Shown one piece after another: positions 50,305-59,609 of a stretch of 64,000 bases of DNA (the stretch's first letter is position 1; every line of letters begins with the position of its first letter). The DNA is from Robiginitalea marina (lineage in GTDB: Bacteria > Bacteroidota > Bacteroidia > Flavobacteriales > Flavobacteriaceae): positions 1 to 64,000 of the forward strand of contig NZ_JAMXIB010000004.1 in NCBI RefSeq assembly GCF_024006985.1, read 5' to 3'. Below the pieces are notes generated by a model, which ran no database searches, was not told the DNA's origin, and saw only the letters and a program-made list of their open reading frames with translations. The translations under genes and the position numbers were made by a program.

Positions 50305-51465
50305 ATGAAAAAGCCCCTTCATTTCAACAGCAGGACCATCCACGGAGGCCAGCACCCCGACAAGGCCTATGGGGCCGTCATGCCGCCGATTTACCAAACT
50401 TCCACCTTTGCCCAGGAATCCCCGGGGGTCCACCGTGGATTCGAGTATTCCCGAAGCGGAAACCCCACCCGGCAGGCCCTGGAAAATTCGCTCGCCAGCA
50501 TTGAGAACGGGGAGTACGGCCTTGCCTTTTCCAGTGGCCTGGCGGCCATGGATACGGTTTTGAAACTGTTGGGACCGGGAGACGAAGTCGTCTCCACACA
50601 CGACCTGTATGGGGGGAGCTACCGGCTGTTCCGCAGGGTTTTTGAGCCACTGGGGATTCGTTTCCGGTTTGTGGACATGCAGCACCTTCCGCGGATTGAG
50701 GAAGCCATCGGCCCCAAAACCCGGCTGATATGGGTGGAAACGCCCACGAACCCCATGATGAACATCATCGATATCCGGGCGGTGGCTTCCCTGGCCTCCG
50801 GGCGCAATATCCTGCTCGCGGTGGACAATACGTTCGCCACCCCCTACCTGCAGCAACCGCTCGACCTGGGGGCCGATATCGTTATGCATTCGGCCACAAA
50901 GTACCTGGGGGGCCATAGTGACGTGGTGGCCGGGGCCCTGGTCGTGCGCGATAAGGATCTGGCAGACCGGCTATATTTCCTCCAGAATGCCAGTGGGGCG
51001 ATCTGCGGCCCCATGGACAGCTACCTGGTGCTTAGGGGAATCAAAACCCTGCACGTGCGCATGCAGCGCCACTGTGAAAACGGGAGGGAGGTAGCTGCTT
51101 TCCTCCGGGCGCACCCCCTGGTGGAAAAAGTATACTGGCCCGGGTTCGAAGACCACCCAAACCACCAGGTCGCCAGGGCGCAGATGTCCGATTTCGGGGG
51201 GATGATTTCCTTTGTCCCCAAAGGCGCCGACTACCAGGATGCCGTGCGGATCGCGGAGTCCCTCAGGGTCTTCACCCTGGCTGAGTCCCTCGGGGGGGTG
51301 GAAAGCCTTGCCGGGCACCCTGCCAGCATGACCCATGCCAGCATCCCCAGGGAAGAACGGGAAAAGAGCGGGGTCACGGACGCCCTCCTCCGCCTGAGCG
51401 TTGGGATCGAGGATGCCAGGGACCTGGTGGAGGACCTCAGGCAGGCCCTCTCTTTGCTGGGATAG
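50305..51465 (+). CDS. Cystathionine gamma-synthase/lyase-type PLP enzyme
   Basis: The 386-residue enzyme belongs to the Cys/Met metabolism gamma-family. It contains [13 protein letters not shown], the cofactor region [13 protein letters not shown] and the PLP lysine Lys199 in [12 protein letters not shown]. Whether it is synthase (toward methionine) or lyase (toward cysteine) cannot be settled by eye. It has its own complete promoter and stands apart from gdhA. Confidence 0.9.
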   Translation: MKKPLHFNSRTIHGGQHPDKAYGAVMPPIYQTSTFAQESPGVHRGFEYSRSGNPTRQALENSLASIENGEYGLAFSSGLAAMDTVLKLLGPGDEVVSTHDLYGGSYRLFRRVFEPLGIRFRFVDMQHLPRIEEAIGPKTRLIWVETPTNPMMNIIDIRAVASLASGRNILLAVDNTFATPYLQQPLDLGADIVMHSATKYLGGHSDVVAGALVVRDKDLADRLYFLQNASGAICGPMDSYLVLRGIKTLHVRMQRHCENGREVAAFLRAHPLVEKVYWPGFEDHPNHQVARAQMSDFGGMISFVPKGADYQDAVRIAESLRVFTLAESLGGVESLAGHPASMTHASIPREEREKSGVTDALLRLSVGIEDARDLVEDLRQALSLLG

Positions 51466-51549
51466 GAAGCGGGTTGCCGCCCTTCGTGGACACCGGAAAT
51501 TATTTTGTCGATTTTTCAAAAAAAGGTTCCTGCAATTAAGGGAAACACA

Positions 51550-51557
51550 TAATTTTG
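51550..51557 (+). promoter_or_regulatory. -7 promoter element TAATTTTG for gdhA
   Basis: This is a perfect TAnnTTTG match, 40 bases before the gdhA ATG. The following GCGC is shared with the ileS promoter. Confidence 0.5.
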
Positions 51558-51597
51558 CGCCTATATTTTTAAATCGACAACCATACCCTAAAGAACT

Positions 51598-52950
51598 ATG
51601 TCCGATATCCAAGCGAAGATCGAGGCTTTTATGGATGAAGTAAGAGCCCGAAATGGTCATGAGCCCGAATTCCTCCAGGCCGTACAGGAGGTAGCGGAAA
51701 CTACCATCCCGTACATTGCCCAGCACGACATTTACAACGGAAAAAACATCCTCCTGCGCATGGTGGAGCCGGAGCGCCTGATCTCCTTCCGGGTGTCATG
51801 GGTAGACGACCGGGGAGAAATCCATGTCAACCGTGGCTACCGGGTTCAGATGAACTCAGCTATCGGCCCTTACAAGGGCGGGCTGAGGTTCCATCCTTCA
51901 GTAAACGCCAGTATCCTGAAATTCCTGGCCTTTGAACAGGTGTTCAAAAACAGCCTTACCACCCTGCCCATGGGGGGAGGAAAAGGAGGCTCCGATTTTG
52001 ACCCCAAGGGGAAATCCGACGATGAGGTCATGCGTTTCTGTCATGCCTTTATGACGGAGCTGTGCCGCCATATCGGCCCAAACACCGACGTGCCTGCGGG
52101 TGACATCGGGGTTGGCGCGCGCGAGATCGGGTACCTATTCGGCATGTATAAAAAAATCCGCAATGAATTTACAGGGGTCCTGACCGGGAAAGGGCTTTCC
52201 TGGGGGGGGTCCAAAATCCGCCCGGAAGCTACCGGCTACGGCACCGTGTATTTTGCCGAAAACATGCTCGCCAGGCGAAACGAATCCGTGGAGGGTAAAG
52301 ACGTGGTGATTTCCGGTTCAGGCAACGTGGCCCAGTTTGCCGCGGAAAAGGTTATCCACCTGGGCGGAAAGGTGCTGACCCTTTCCGATTCCGGCGGGTA
52401 CATCTACGATAAAAACGGGATCGATGCCGAAAAGCTGGCCTGGATCATGGACCTCAAAAACAACCGGCGCGGCCGAATTTCGGAATATGTGGACCAGTTC
52501 CCCGGGGCTACCTTCCACAAAGGGGAAACCCCCTGGGGGGTACCCTGCCAGATCGCGCTGCCCTGCGCCACCCAGAACGAACTGGAAGGCGACGATGCCC
52601 GGGTCCTGATCAAAAACGGTTGCCTCTGTGTGGCGGAAGGGGCCAATATGCCCTCTACCCCCGAGGCGATCCACGCTTTCCAGGAGGCGAAGATTTTATT
52701 CGCCCCCGGAAAAGCTTCCAACGCGGGCGGGGTGGCTACCTCCGGTTTGGAGATGTCTCAGAATTCCCTGCGGATCAGCTGGACCCGGGAAGAGGTCGAC
52801 CAGCGCCTTCGGGCCATCATGTCCGATATCCATGATTCCTGTATCGAATACGGGATGGAAGAGGACGGTTATTGCAACTATGTAAAAGGGGCAAACATAG
52901 CAGGCTTTGTAAAAGTGGCAGATGCCATGCTGGCCCAGGGGGTCATCTAA
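51598..52950 (+). CDS. gdhA: NADP-type glutamate dehydrogenase
   Basis: The 450-residue enzyme interconverts glutamate and 2-oxoglutarate plus ammonia. The substrate region KGGLRFHPSV and LPMGGGKGGSDFDPKGKS contain the catalytic lysines, followed by DVPAGDIGVGAREIGYLFG. The cofactor domain begins near GKDVVISGSGNVAQFAAEK. Length and motifs match the hexameric anabolic NADP form of E. coli type. It is monocistronic: it has its own promoter and a strong terminator. Confidence 0.94.
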   Translation: MSDIQAKIEAFMDEVRARNGHEPEFLQAVQEVAETTIPYIAQHDIYNGKNILLRMVEPERLISFRVSWVDDRGEIHVNRGYRVQMNSAIGPYKGGLRFHPSVNASILKFLAFEQVFKNSLTTLPMGGGKGGSDFDPKGKSDDEVMRFCHAFMTELCRHIGPNTDVPAGDIGVGAREIGYLFGMYKKIRNEFTGVLTGKGLSWGGSKIRPEATGYGTVYFAENMLARRNESVEGKDVVISGSGNVAQFAAEKVIHLGGKVLTLSDSGGYIYDKNGIDAEKLAWIMDLKNNRRGRISEYVDQFPGATFHKGETPWGVPCQIALPCATQNELEGDDARVLIKNGCLCVAEGANMPSTPEAIHAFQEAKILFAPGKASNAGGVATSGLEMSQNSLRISWTREEVDQRLRAIMSDIHDSCIEYGMEEDGYCNYVKGANIAGFVKVADAMLAQGVI

Positions 52951-52976
52951 GGCGGCCCTCAGGACCTGTAACCTTT

Positions 52977-53012
52977 TAATCCCCCGGGCCGACGGCCCGG
53001 GGGATTTCTTTT
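52977..53012 (+). terminator. Rho-independent terminator after gdhA
   Basis: AATCCCCCGGGCC and GGCCCGGGGGATT form a perfect 13-pair stem with a three-base loop, followed by TCTTTT. It ends 12 bases before the recO promoter element. Confidence 0.88.
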
Positions 53013-53023
53013 GCGATTCGGCG

Positions 53024-53031
53024 TATCTTTG
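53024..53031 (+). promoter_or_regulatory. -7 promoter element TATCTTTG for recO
   Basis: This is a perfect TAnnTTTG match, 18 bases before the GTG start at 53050. Confidence 0.5.
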
Positions 53032-53049
53032 GGGCAAGCCAAACCGCCC

Positions 53050-53769
53050 GTGCCCATCCATTCGAAAGCCATTGTCCTGAATTCGCTCAAGTATGGCGAC
53101 AACAGCCTCATCGCAAAGCTGTTTACCGCTGAGGCAGGGGTGCAGTCCTTTATGCTCCGGGGGGTCCTCCAGAGCCGCAGGGGGAAGTTGAAGAAGGCCC
53201 ATTTCCAGCCTCTCACCCAATTGGAAATCATCGCTACCACAAGCCCTTCCGGCCGCCTCGGGTATGTGCGGGAGGCTGCCATCACTTACCCTTATATTTC
53301 CCTGCACTCCGATATCCGCAAAAGCGCCATTGCCATGTTCCTGTCGGAGGTGCTTGCCCAAAGCCTCAGGGAGGAGGAGCCCAACCTTCCACTTTTCAGG
53401 TATTTGGAAACGGCACTGCAGTGGCTGGACCAGCACGGGCAGGTGGCCAATTTCCACCTGGCTTTCCTCATTGGCCTGAGCCGCTACTTAGGGTTTTATC
53501 CGGCACAGGACGACCCGGAGGCCGGGTTTTTCGACCTGGCGGAAGGCGCCTTTTGCCGGGAACCCACCTTGAACCCCTGTATGGCCGGGGAGGAAGTGGC
53601 CCACTTCAAGGCGTTCCTGGGAACGGGCTTCGAGGCTATCCACCAGGTTGGCATGACGCAGAAACAGCGAAGGGCCCTGCTGGGGCACCTTGTGCAGTAT
53701 TATGAAGTACACCTGAACGGCTTCAGGAAGCCAAAGTCGCTGGCGGTACTGGATGAGGTATTTTCCTGA
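53050..53769 (+). CDS. recO: DNA repair protein RecO
   Basis: RecO loads RecA with RecR during recombinational gap repair. From the GTG at 53050 the protein has 239 residues. The N-terminal OB fold shows HSKAIVLNSLKYGDNSLIAKLFT (quoted in part), followed by a helical domain. The family's zinc cysteines are not evident (only two Cys near residues 175 and 184). GTG is preferred because it lies just past the promoter element and the conserved N-terminus begins here; a reading from 53011 would overlap the promoter. Confidence 0.9.
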   Translation: MPIHSKAIVLNSLKYGDNSLIAKLFTAEAGVQSFMLRGVLQSRRGKLKKAHFQPLTQLEIIATTSPSGRLGYVREAAITYPYISLHSDIRKSAIAMFLSEVLAQSLREEEPNLPLFRYLETALQWLDQHGQVANFHLAFLIGLSRYLGFYPAQDDPEAGFFDLAEGAFCREPTLNPCMAGEEVAHFKAFLGTGFEAIHQVGMTQKQRRALLGHLVQYYEVHLNGFRKPKSLAVLDEVFS

Positions 53770-53819
53770 GGCCCCCTGTTTTCCCTGTTCAGGACCCTCC
53801 AGGTTCCGGCTAAATTCAC

Positions 53820-53827
53820 TAATTTTG
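53820..53827 (+). promoter_or_regulatory. -7 promoter element TAATTTTG for ileS
   Basis: This is a perfect TAnnTTTG match, 41 bases before the ileS ATG. The longer string TAATTTTGCGC is identical to that before gdhA. Confidence 0.5.
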
Positions 53828-53868
53828 CGCATTTTAGAAATTTGAGGAACCGTATAGCGCAGCGCCAG

Positions 53869-56800
53869 ATGAAATTCAACGAATACCACGGCCTGGACCT
53901 ACCGCAGGTGGCTGAGGACATCCTGGAGTTCTGGAAGTCCCAAAAGATCTTCGAGAAGAGCATCAGCTCCCGCGAGGGAGGTACCCCATACGTGTTTTAT
54001 GAAGGCCCTCCCTCGGCCAACGGCATGCCGGGGATCCACCACGTGATGGCGCGCACCATCAAGGATATCTTCCCGCGTTACAAGACCATGAAGGGGTTCC
54101 AGGTAAAGCGCAAGGCCGGGTGGGACACCCACGGCCTCCCGATTGAACTGGGCGTCGAAAAGGAACTGGGCATTACCAAGGAAGACATCGGTTCTGAAAT
54201 CTCCATCGAAGCATACAACGAAGCCTGCAAAAAGGCAGTAATGCGGTACACGGACGTCTGGAACGAGATGACCGAAAAAATTGGCTACTGGGTCGATATG
54301 GAAGACCCCTATGTCACCTACAGGCCCAAATACATGGAAACCGTATGGTGGCTGCTCCGGCAGATCTACGACAAGGGGCTGCTCTACAAAGGGTATACCA
54401 TACAGCCCTATTCCCCCAAGGCAGGCACCGGGCTGAGTTCCCACGAGCTCAACCAGCCGGGCACCTACCAGGATGTTACGGATACCACGGTTACCGCCCA
54501 GTTTGAAGCCCTCCCGGAGTCCCTGCCGGCCGACCTGAGGCAGCTGGGGGGAAAGGTTTACCTCCTTGCATGGACCACCACCCCCTGGACCCTGCCGTCC
54601 AATACCGCCCTTACCGTGGGGCCGAAGATCGACTATGTACTGGTGGAAACCTACAACCAGTATACCCACCTCCCCATAAAGGTCATCCTGGCAAAGGCGC
54701 TGGTCTCCACTCAGTTTGGTCCAAAGTTCGAAGCCTGCCCCCCAGGGGGGGAATGGCCGGAGTACCAGCCCGGCGACAGGAAAATCCCCTATCGCATCCT
54801 GGCAGGGTTTAAAGGGGAACACCTGATCGGGGTCCGTTACCATCAGTTGCTTGATTATGCCCTCCCGTATGAGAATGCCGGGGACGCCTTCAGGGTGATC
54901 GGGGGCGATTTTGTGACTACCGAAGACGGTACGGGTATTGTCCATACCGCGCCTACCTTCGGGGCTGATGACATGCAGGTAGCCCTGGCGGCGAAACCGC
55001 CCGTGCCCCCCATGCTGGTGCTTGACGAGATGGGCAACCCCGTGCCCCTGGTGGACCTGCAGGGGAAGTTCCGCCCCGAAATGGGGGAACTCGCGGGCAA
55101 ATATGTCAAGAATGAGTACTACGAGGATGGCCAGGCCCCGGAAAAATCGGTGGATGTGGAACTTGCCATCCGCCTGAAAGAGGAGAACAAGGCCTTCAAG
55201 GTCGAGAAATACACCCACAGTTACCCCAATTGCTGGAGGACCGATAAGCCGGTATTGTATTATCCATTGGATTCCTGGTTCATCAAGGTCACCGCCATCC
55301 GCGACCGCATGTTTGAGCTCAACCAGCAGATCAACTGGAAACCAAAGGCCACCGGGGAAGGGCGTTTCGGCAACTGGTTGGCTTCGGCCAATGACTGGAA
55401 CCTCTCCCGCTCGCGCTATTGGGGCATCCCCCTGCCGATCTGGCGGACGGAGGACAAACAGGAAGAAGTGGTCATCGGTTCGGTGGCGGAACTCCGGGAG
55501 GAAATCCGGAAATCCATGGAAGCCGGGTTCATGGACCGCGACCCTTTTGACGGGTTTGTCCCCGGGGATATGTCTGAGGAGAACTACGAAAAGATCGACC
55601 TCCATAAAAATATCGTGGACCAGGTGGTCCTGGTTTCCCCGTCGGGGAGGCCCATGAAGCGCGAAGCTGACCTGATCGACGTCTGGTTCGACAGCGGCTC
55701 CATGCCCTATGCGCAGTGGCATTACCCTTTTGAAAACAGGGAACTGATCGATTCCGGGACCGCCTTCCCGGCTGATTTCATCGCCGAGGGGGTAGACCAG
55801 ACCCGCGGCTGGTTCTATACCCTGCACGCCATTGCCACCATGGTGTTTGATTCCATCGCCTACCGGAACGTGGTTTCCAATGGGCTGGTCCTGGACAAGG
55901 AAGGGAAGAAGATGTCGAAGCGGCTCGGGAATGCGGTGGACCCCTTTGAAACCGTGGCCACCCATGGCCCCGACGCCACCCGCTGGTATATGATCGCCAA
56001 TGCCAACCCCTGGGACAACCTCAAATTCGACATGGAAGGGGTGGTTGAAGTGAAGCGCAAGTTCTTCGGCACCCTGTACAATACGTATTCGTTTTTTGCC
56101 CTGTATGCGAATATCGACGGGTTCTGTTACCGGGAACCGGAGATCCCCGTGGTGGAGCGCCCCGAAATCGACCGCTGGATCCTTTCCGAGCTCCACACCC
56201 TGATCCTCGAAACCGACAGGGCTTACGCCGACTACGAACCCACAAGGGCTGCGCGCATGATCTCCGATTTCGTGCAGGAGAACCTGAGCAACTGGTATGT
56301 GAGGCTCTGCCGGCGCAGGTTCTGGAAAGGCGAGTACGGACAGGACAAGGTTTCAGCCTACCAGACCCTCTTTACCTGCCTCCTGAGGGTCGCGCAACTG
56401 GCGGCACCCATAGCCCCCTTCTTTATGGAGCAACTCTACCGCGACCTCCTCGGGGGCACGATCCTGGAAGGGGAAGAAAGCGTGCACCTGTCCCATTACC
56501 CCAAGTCGGACGCTGCCCTGATCGACAAGGGACTCGAGGCCAAAATGGGGAAAGCCCAGACCGTTTCCTCCCTGGTCCTTTCCCTCCGCCAGAAGGAAAA
56601 GATCAAGGTGAGGCAGCCCCTGCAGAAGGTCATGATCCCCGTGCTGAACCCCGCTCAGCGAAAAGAGATCGCATCGGTGGCCGACCTGATTAAATCGGAG
56701 GTGAATGTAAAGGAAATCGAACTACTCGATGATGCTTCCGGCCTCCTGGTCAAAAGCATCAAACCCAATTTCAAAACCCTGGGCCCCAGGTACGGGAAAG

Positions 56801-57270
56801 ATATGAAAGCCATTGCTGTTGCCGTGGCGGCCATGACCCAGGAAGATATCCAGCAAATCGAGCGGGAAGGGGAATTTCTCCTTGAACTGGAAAATAAAAG
56901 TCTTACTTTACAGTTACAAGATGTAGAAATCAGCTCCCAGGACATTGAGGGGTGGCTGGTGGCTTCTTCAGGCAATACCACGGTAGCCCTGGATGTGACC
57001 ATAAGCGACGGGCTGCGCCGGGAAGGTATTGCACGGGAGCTGGTCAACCGGATTCAGAACCTCCGGAAGGATTCCGGGTTTGAGGTAACCGACCGGATTG
57101 ACATTACATTTTTGAAAGATGAAACGGTTGAAAAGGCCGTTTTGAGCAATTTGCAGTATATTAAGTCAGAAACCCTGGCGGCCGGCCTGCAGTTTGCGGA
57201 TGAATTGGAAGAAGGCACGGAAATTGCTTTCGATGAGGTCGCCACGAAATTGTCTATTAAAAAACATTGA
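53869..57270 (+). CDS. ileS: Isoleucyl-tRNA synthetase
   Basis: The 1133-residue class I synthetase charges tRNA-Ile. The HIGH motif appears in the group's variant form (NGMPGIHHVMARTIKD), the CP1 editing domain follows (TTPWTLPSNTAL, GTGIVHTAPTFGADD), and the KMSKS loop is KKMSKRLGNAVDP. The C-terminal anticodon-binding and extra domains account for the length, which is that of the larger clade with eukaryote-like features. ATG 53869 is preferred to an upstream TTG at 53842. The dksA-like gene starts four bases after its stop. Confidence 0.95.
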   Translation: MKFNEYHGLDLPQVAEDILEFWKSQKIFEKSISSREGGTPYVFYEGPPSANGMPGIHHVMARTIKDIFPRYKTMKGFQVKRKAGWDTHGLPIELGVEKELGITKEDIGSEISIEAYNEACKKAVMRYTDVWNEMTEKIGYWVDMEDPYVTYRPKYMETVWWLLRQIYDKGLLYKGYTIQPYSPKAGTGLSSHELNQPGTYQDVTDTTVTAQFEALPESLPADLRQLGGKVYLLAWTTTPWTLPSNTALTVGPKIDYVLVETYNQYTHLPIKVILAKALVSTQFGPKFEACPPGGEWPEYQPGDRKIPYRILAGFKGEHLIGVRYHQLLDYALPYENAGDAFRVIGGDFVTTEDGTGIVHTAPTFGADDMQVALAAKPPVPPMLVLDEMGNPVPLVDLQGKFRPEMGELAGKYVKNEYYEDGQAPEKSVDVELAIRLKEENKAFKVEKYTHSYPNCWRTDKPVLYYPLDSWFIKVTAIRDRMFELNQQINWKPKATGEGRFGNWLASANDWNLSRSRYWGIPLPIWRTEDKQEEVVIGSVAELREEIRKSMEAGFMDRDPFDGFVPGDMSEENYEKIDLHKNIVDQVVLVSPSGRPMKREADLIDVWFDSGSMPYAQWHYPFENRELIDSGTAFPADFIAEGVDQTRGWFYTLHAIATMVFDSIAYRNVVSNGLVLDKEGKKMSKRLGNAVDPFETVATHGPDATRWYMIANANPWDNLKFDMEGVVEVKRKFFGTLYNTYSFFALYANIDGFCYREPEIPVVERPEIDRWILSELHTLILETDRAYADYEPTRAARMISDFVQENLSNWYVRLCRRRFWKGEYGQDKVSAYQTLFTCLLRVAQLAAPIAPFFMEQLYRDLLGGTILEGEESVHLSHYPKSDAALIDKGLEAKMGKAQTVSSLVLSLRQKEKIKVRQPLQKVMIPVLNPAQRKEIASVADLIKSEVNVKEIELLDDASGLLVKSIKPNFKTLGPRYGKDMKAIAVAVAAMTQEDIQQIEREGEFLLELENKSLTLQLQDVEISSQDIEGWLVASSGNTTVALDVTISDGLRREGIARELVNRIQNLRKDSGFEVTDRIDITFLKDETVEKAVLSNLQYIKSETLAAGLQFADELEEGTEIAFDEVATKLSIKKH

Positions 57271-57274
57271 CACT

Positions 57275-57658
57275 ATGGAACAAGATGTAAAAGTGAGATA
57301 TTCCGACAAGGAACTGGAAGAATTCAGGGCGATCATCGAAGAGAAAATCGAAAAGGCCAAAAATCACCTTGACCTGCTGAAGAGCTCCTATATGAACGAC
57401 GGGAACAACGGTACGGACGATACCTCCCCGACCTTCAAGGCGTTCGAGGAAGGGTCGGAGACCATGAGCAAGGAGGCGAACACGCAATTGGCCATCCGTC
57501 AGGAAAAATTCATCCGCGACCTGAAAAATGCCCTGCTCCGGATCGAAAATAAAACCTACGGAATATGCCGTGTTACCGGAAAACTCATCAACAAGGAACG
57601 CCTAAAGCTGGTCCCGCATGCTACGCTCAGCATTGAGGCGAAAAACATGCAGAAGTAA
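57275..57658 (+). CDS. DksA/TraR-like protein lacking the zinc cysteines
   Basis: The 127-residue protein has a long helical hairpin (about 10-85) with the family's acidic tip region, followed by the C-terminal stretch KTYGICRVTGKLINKERL. Only one cysteine is present, so the four-Cys zinc finger of classical DksA is absent, as usual in flavobacterial members. The role is probably RNA polymerase secondary-channel regulation, but this is inference. It lies four bases after ileS and before lspA, a common order in the group. Confidence 0.85.
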   Translation: MEQDVKVRYSDKELEEFRAIIEEKIEKAKNHLDLLKSSYMNDGNNGTDDTSPTFKAFEEGSETMSKEANTQLAIRQEKFIRDLKNALLRIENKTYGICRVTGKLINKERLKLVPHATLSIEAKNMQK

Positions 57659-58313
57659 TTGCAAGCGCCCTCCCGGGCGCTTTTTTTACCCTGTACTCCT
57701 GGCACTCGCAATGGGTTTCCTGCTGGTCCCCGCCAGGGCTTATCCCCAGAAGGTGCTTACCAAAACCCTGCTGAACCCGGGGATATCCTCCATCAGCATT
57801 AATGGCGACCTGTGTTACGAGGTGATCCTGGAGACCGAAGATACCCAGGAAGTAACCGTGGAGGCCCGGATGGAAGGGGAGTATGGAAAGGACCTGCTGG
57901 TGTTGTTCCGCGAAGTGGGCAGCACCCTTTTTGTAACCACCCGGTTCGGACCTGAATTCGAGCTCCCCAACGACAAACTTGGGGCCCATAAGGTGATTTC
58001 GGTACGCATGAAGGTTACTGTGCCCAGGGGCGAAAGCGTCATGCTAAATGCCCAAACCTGCCAGGTGGTGACGTCGGGACACTACCAGGATCTCAAAATA
58101 GCCTTTAATGACGGGAGTTGCCATCTTGGCCACACCGCCCTGAACTCGGAAGTGCGTACCGCTTCGGCCCCCATTTACGCCAATATTTGCCGGGGGGATG
58201 TGGACGCCCGGTCGGCCTATGGGGAGGTATTCCTGCAGCCAATTCCTTCAGGGGACCACCACCTGCACCTGCTCAGTAACAGCGGGAATATCACTGTCTC
58301 CTGCTCCCTGTAA
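57618..58313 (+). CDS. Exported DUF4097-like beta-helix protein
   Basis: The 231-residue reading has a good signal peptide only if translation starts within the end of the dksA-like gene (ATG 57618 or TTG 57633). The resulting N-terminus is basic, then hydrophobic (FFYPVLLALAMGFLLVPARA), then cut near AYPQ. Starting at ATG 57711 leaves too short a signal. The mature part has repeating beta strands ending in LLSNSGNITVSC, as in DUF4097/head GIN-type adhesin-like proteins. A terminator-like hairpin lies inside the signal-peptide codons. Confidence 0.6.
   Translation: MLRSALRRKTCRSNCKRPPGRFFYPVLLALAMGFLLVPARAYPQKVLTKTLLNPGISSISINGDLCYEVILETEDTQEVTVEARMEGEYGKDLLVLFREVGSTLFVTTRFGPEFELPNDKLGAHKVISVRMKVTVPRGESVMLNAQTCQVVTSGHYQDLKIAFNDGSCHLGHTALNSEVRTASAPIYANICRGDVDARSAYGEVFLQPIPSGDHHLHLLSNSGNITVSCSL
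57663..57687 (+). terminator. Rho-independent terminator of the dksA-like gene, inside the next gene's 5' codons
   Basis: AAGCGCCC and GGGCGCTT pair around TCCC and run into seven T, starting five bases after the dksA-like stop. If the downstream gene starts at 57618 or 57633, this hairpin is translated as part of its signal peptide. Confidence 0.75.
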
Positions 58314-58354
58314 AGGGGCCGGCATTGCGGAGGGGGCATTTGGTTTTTAATCCC

Positions 58355-58362
58355 TATTTTTG
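58355..58362 (+). promoter_or_regulatory. -7 promoter element TATTTTTG for lspA
   Basis: This is a perfect TAnnTTTG match, 19 bases before the lspA ATG. Confidence 0.5.
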
Positions 58363-58381
58363 ATCCATTGAAAACTATCGG

Positions 58382-59011
58382 ATGCTCCTGAGAAAATCGC
58401 TCCTGCTGATAGCCCTTATCCTGGTGGCCGACCAGGCGAGCAAGGTCTACATTAAAACCCATTTCCCGCTGGGCGAATCCGTGGAGGTATTCTCCTGGTT
58501 CCGCATCCTGTTCATCGAAAACGAAGGGGCGGCCTGGGGCACCAAGCTCAGCGATTTGTTGCCTGTTTCTGAGAGGAATGCAAAGCTTATCCTTACCATT
58601 TTCCGGCTCTTTGCCATCGCCGGTATCGGCTACTGGCTCTGGGGCCTGCTGAAGAAAGGAGCCAACACCACCCTGGTCCTGGCGGTCAGCCTTATTTTCG
58701 CCGGGGCAGTGGGCAATATCATAGACTCCCTGTTCTACGGGATGCTCTTCAACCACAGTTATGGCCAGGTAGCCGTTTTTTTGGCAGAGGAACCCTACGC
58801 CGGCCTGTTCTATGGCAAGGTAGTGGACATGTTGTATTTTCCCCTGATCGATACCACCTGGCCCCAATGGGTCCCTTGGGTAGGGGGGCAGGCCTTCCGG
58901 TTTTTCGAACCGGTGTTCAACATAGCCGATACTGCAATCAGTACCGGGGTGGGGATCTTGCTGGTCTTCAATAAAAAAGCCTTCGGGCAGGAAGCCCCTC
59001 AAAAGGAATAG
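58382..59011 (+). CDS. lspA: Lipoprotein signal peptidase II
   Basis: This inner-membrane aspartyl protease cleaves prolipoproteins at the lipobox and would process the lipoproteins in this window. The 209 residues include four membrane helices and the catalytic aspartates Asp149 (YGKVVDMLYFP) and Asp183 (VFNIADTAISTG). It is longer than the 164 residues of E. coli LspA because of an insertion after helix 3, usual in flavobacteria. It overlaps the end of the convergent cyclo-ligase gene by 13 bases. Confidence 0.93.
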   Translation: MLLRKSLLLIALILVADQASKVYIKTHFPLGESVEVFSWFRILFIENEGAAWGTKLSDLLPVSERNAKLILTIFRLFAIAGIGYWLWGLLKKGANTTLVLAVSLIFAGAVGNIIDSLFYGMLFNHSYGQVAVFLAEEPYAGLFYGKVVDMLYFPLIDTTWPQWVPWVGGQAFRFFEPVFNIADTAISTGVGILLVFNKKAFGQEAPQKE

Positions 59012-59559
59012 GCCGCCCCGGGGGTTATGCAGAAATCCAGGCGGGCGTCCCCTTCATGCAGGTCCGCAATCTTTTCAACAGGTTCGAAAAAAGACAGCCC
59101 CACGGTGCGCACCCCTTCGCGGCACGAGGCAAGGAAGCGGTCGTAGTAGCCGCCCCCATACCCCACCCGAAAACCCTGCCGGTCAAAAGCGAGGAGGGGA
59201 ACGAAAACCACATCGATCTGTTCCGGGGTCACCTCGATCCCTCCCTGGGGTTCGGGAATTCCCCAGTCATTCGGCTTTAGCAGGGTATTGTCGGTCAGCA
59301 GGTAATGCCTGAGCACGCCCCCCGGGGCCACCCTGGGGACGACGACGTCTTTGTCCATGCCCTGGAGGGCAGTAAGCAGGAATGAGGTATCCACTTCATT
59401 TTTTTCAGGGATGCTCATAAAGAGGTGGTAGACCCGGGCTCCCCAGATCGGGAGTTCCAGGCACCGGTTGGCTATGGCGAGGCTTTTTTCTTCTCGCTGG
59501 TCCGGGGTAAGTGAATTTCTGAGACGGCTGTGGGTTAACCGAAGCGCCTTTTTGAGCAT
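58999..59559 (-). CDS. 5-formyltetrahydrofolate cyclo-ligase
   Basis: The 186-residue ATP-dependent enzyme converts 5-formyl-THF to methenyl-THF. The signature VPLLAFDRQGFRVGYGGGYYDRF (quoted in part) holds the substrate loop and Tyr residues. The N-terminal basic helix (KKALRLTHSRLRNSL) is typical. It lies 50 bases downstream of a predicted 28-residue membrane microprotein and probably shares its transcript. Confidence 0.92.
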   Translation of the reverse strand: MLKKALRLTHSRLRNSLTPDQREEKSLAIANRCLELPIWGARVYHLFMSIPEKNEVDTSFLLTALQGMDKDVVVPRVAPGGVLRHYLLTDNTLLKPNDWGIPEPQGGIEVTPEQIDVVFVPLLAFDRQGFRVGYGGGYYDRFLASCREGVRTVGLSFFEPVEKIADLHEGDARLDFCITPGAAYSF

Positions 59560-59609
59560 AGCGTCCGATTAAACTTTTGGGGAGTAGGGGGGATGCTTTT
59601 TAAGCAGCG

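Noticed and set aside
53899-56196. 765-codon open frame antisense to ileS
   Set aside because: It is a mirror of codon bias in a high-GC gene. The product is low-complexity in style and the sense strand encodes an intact synthetase with all motifs.
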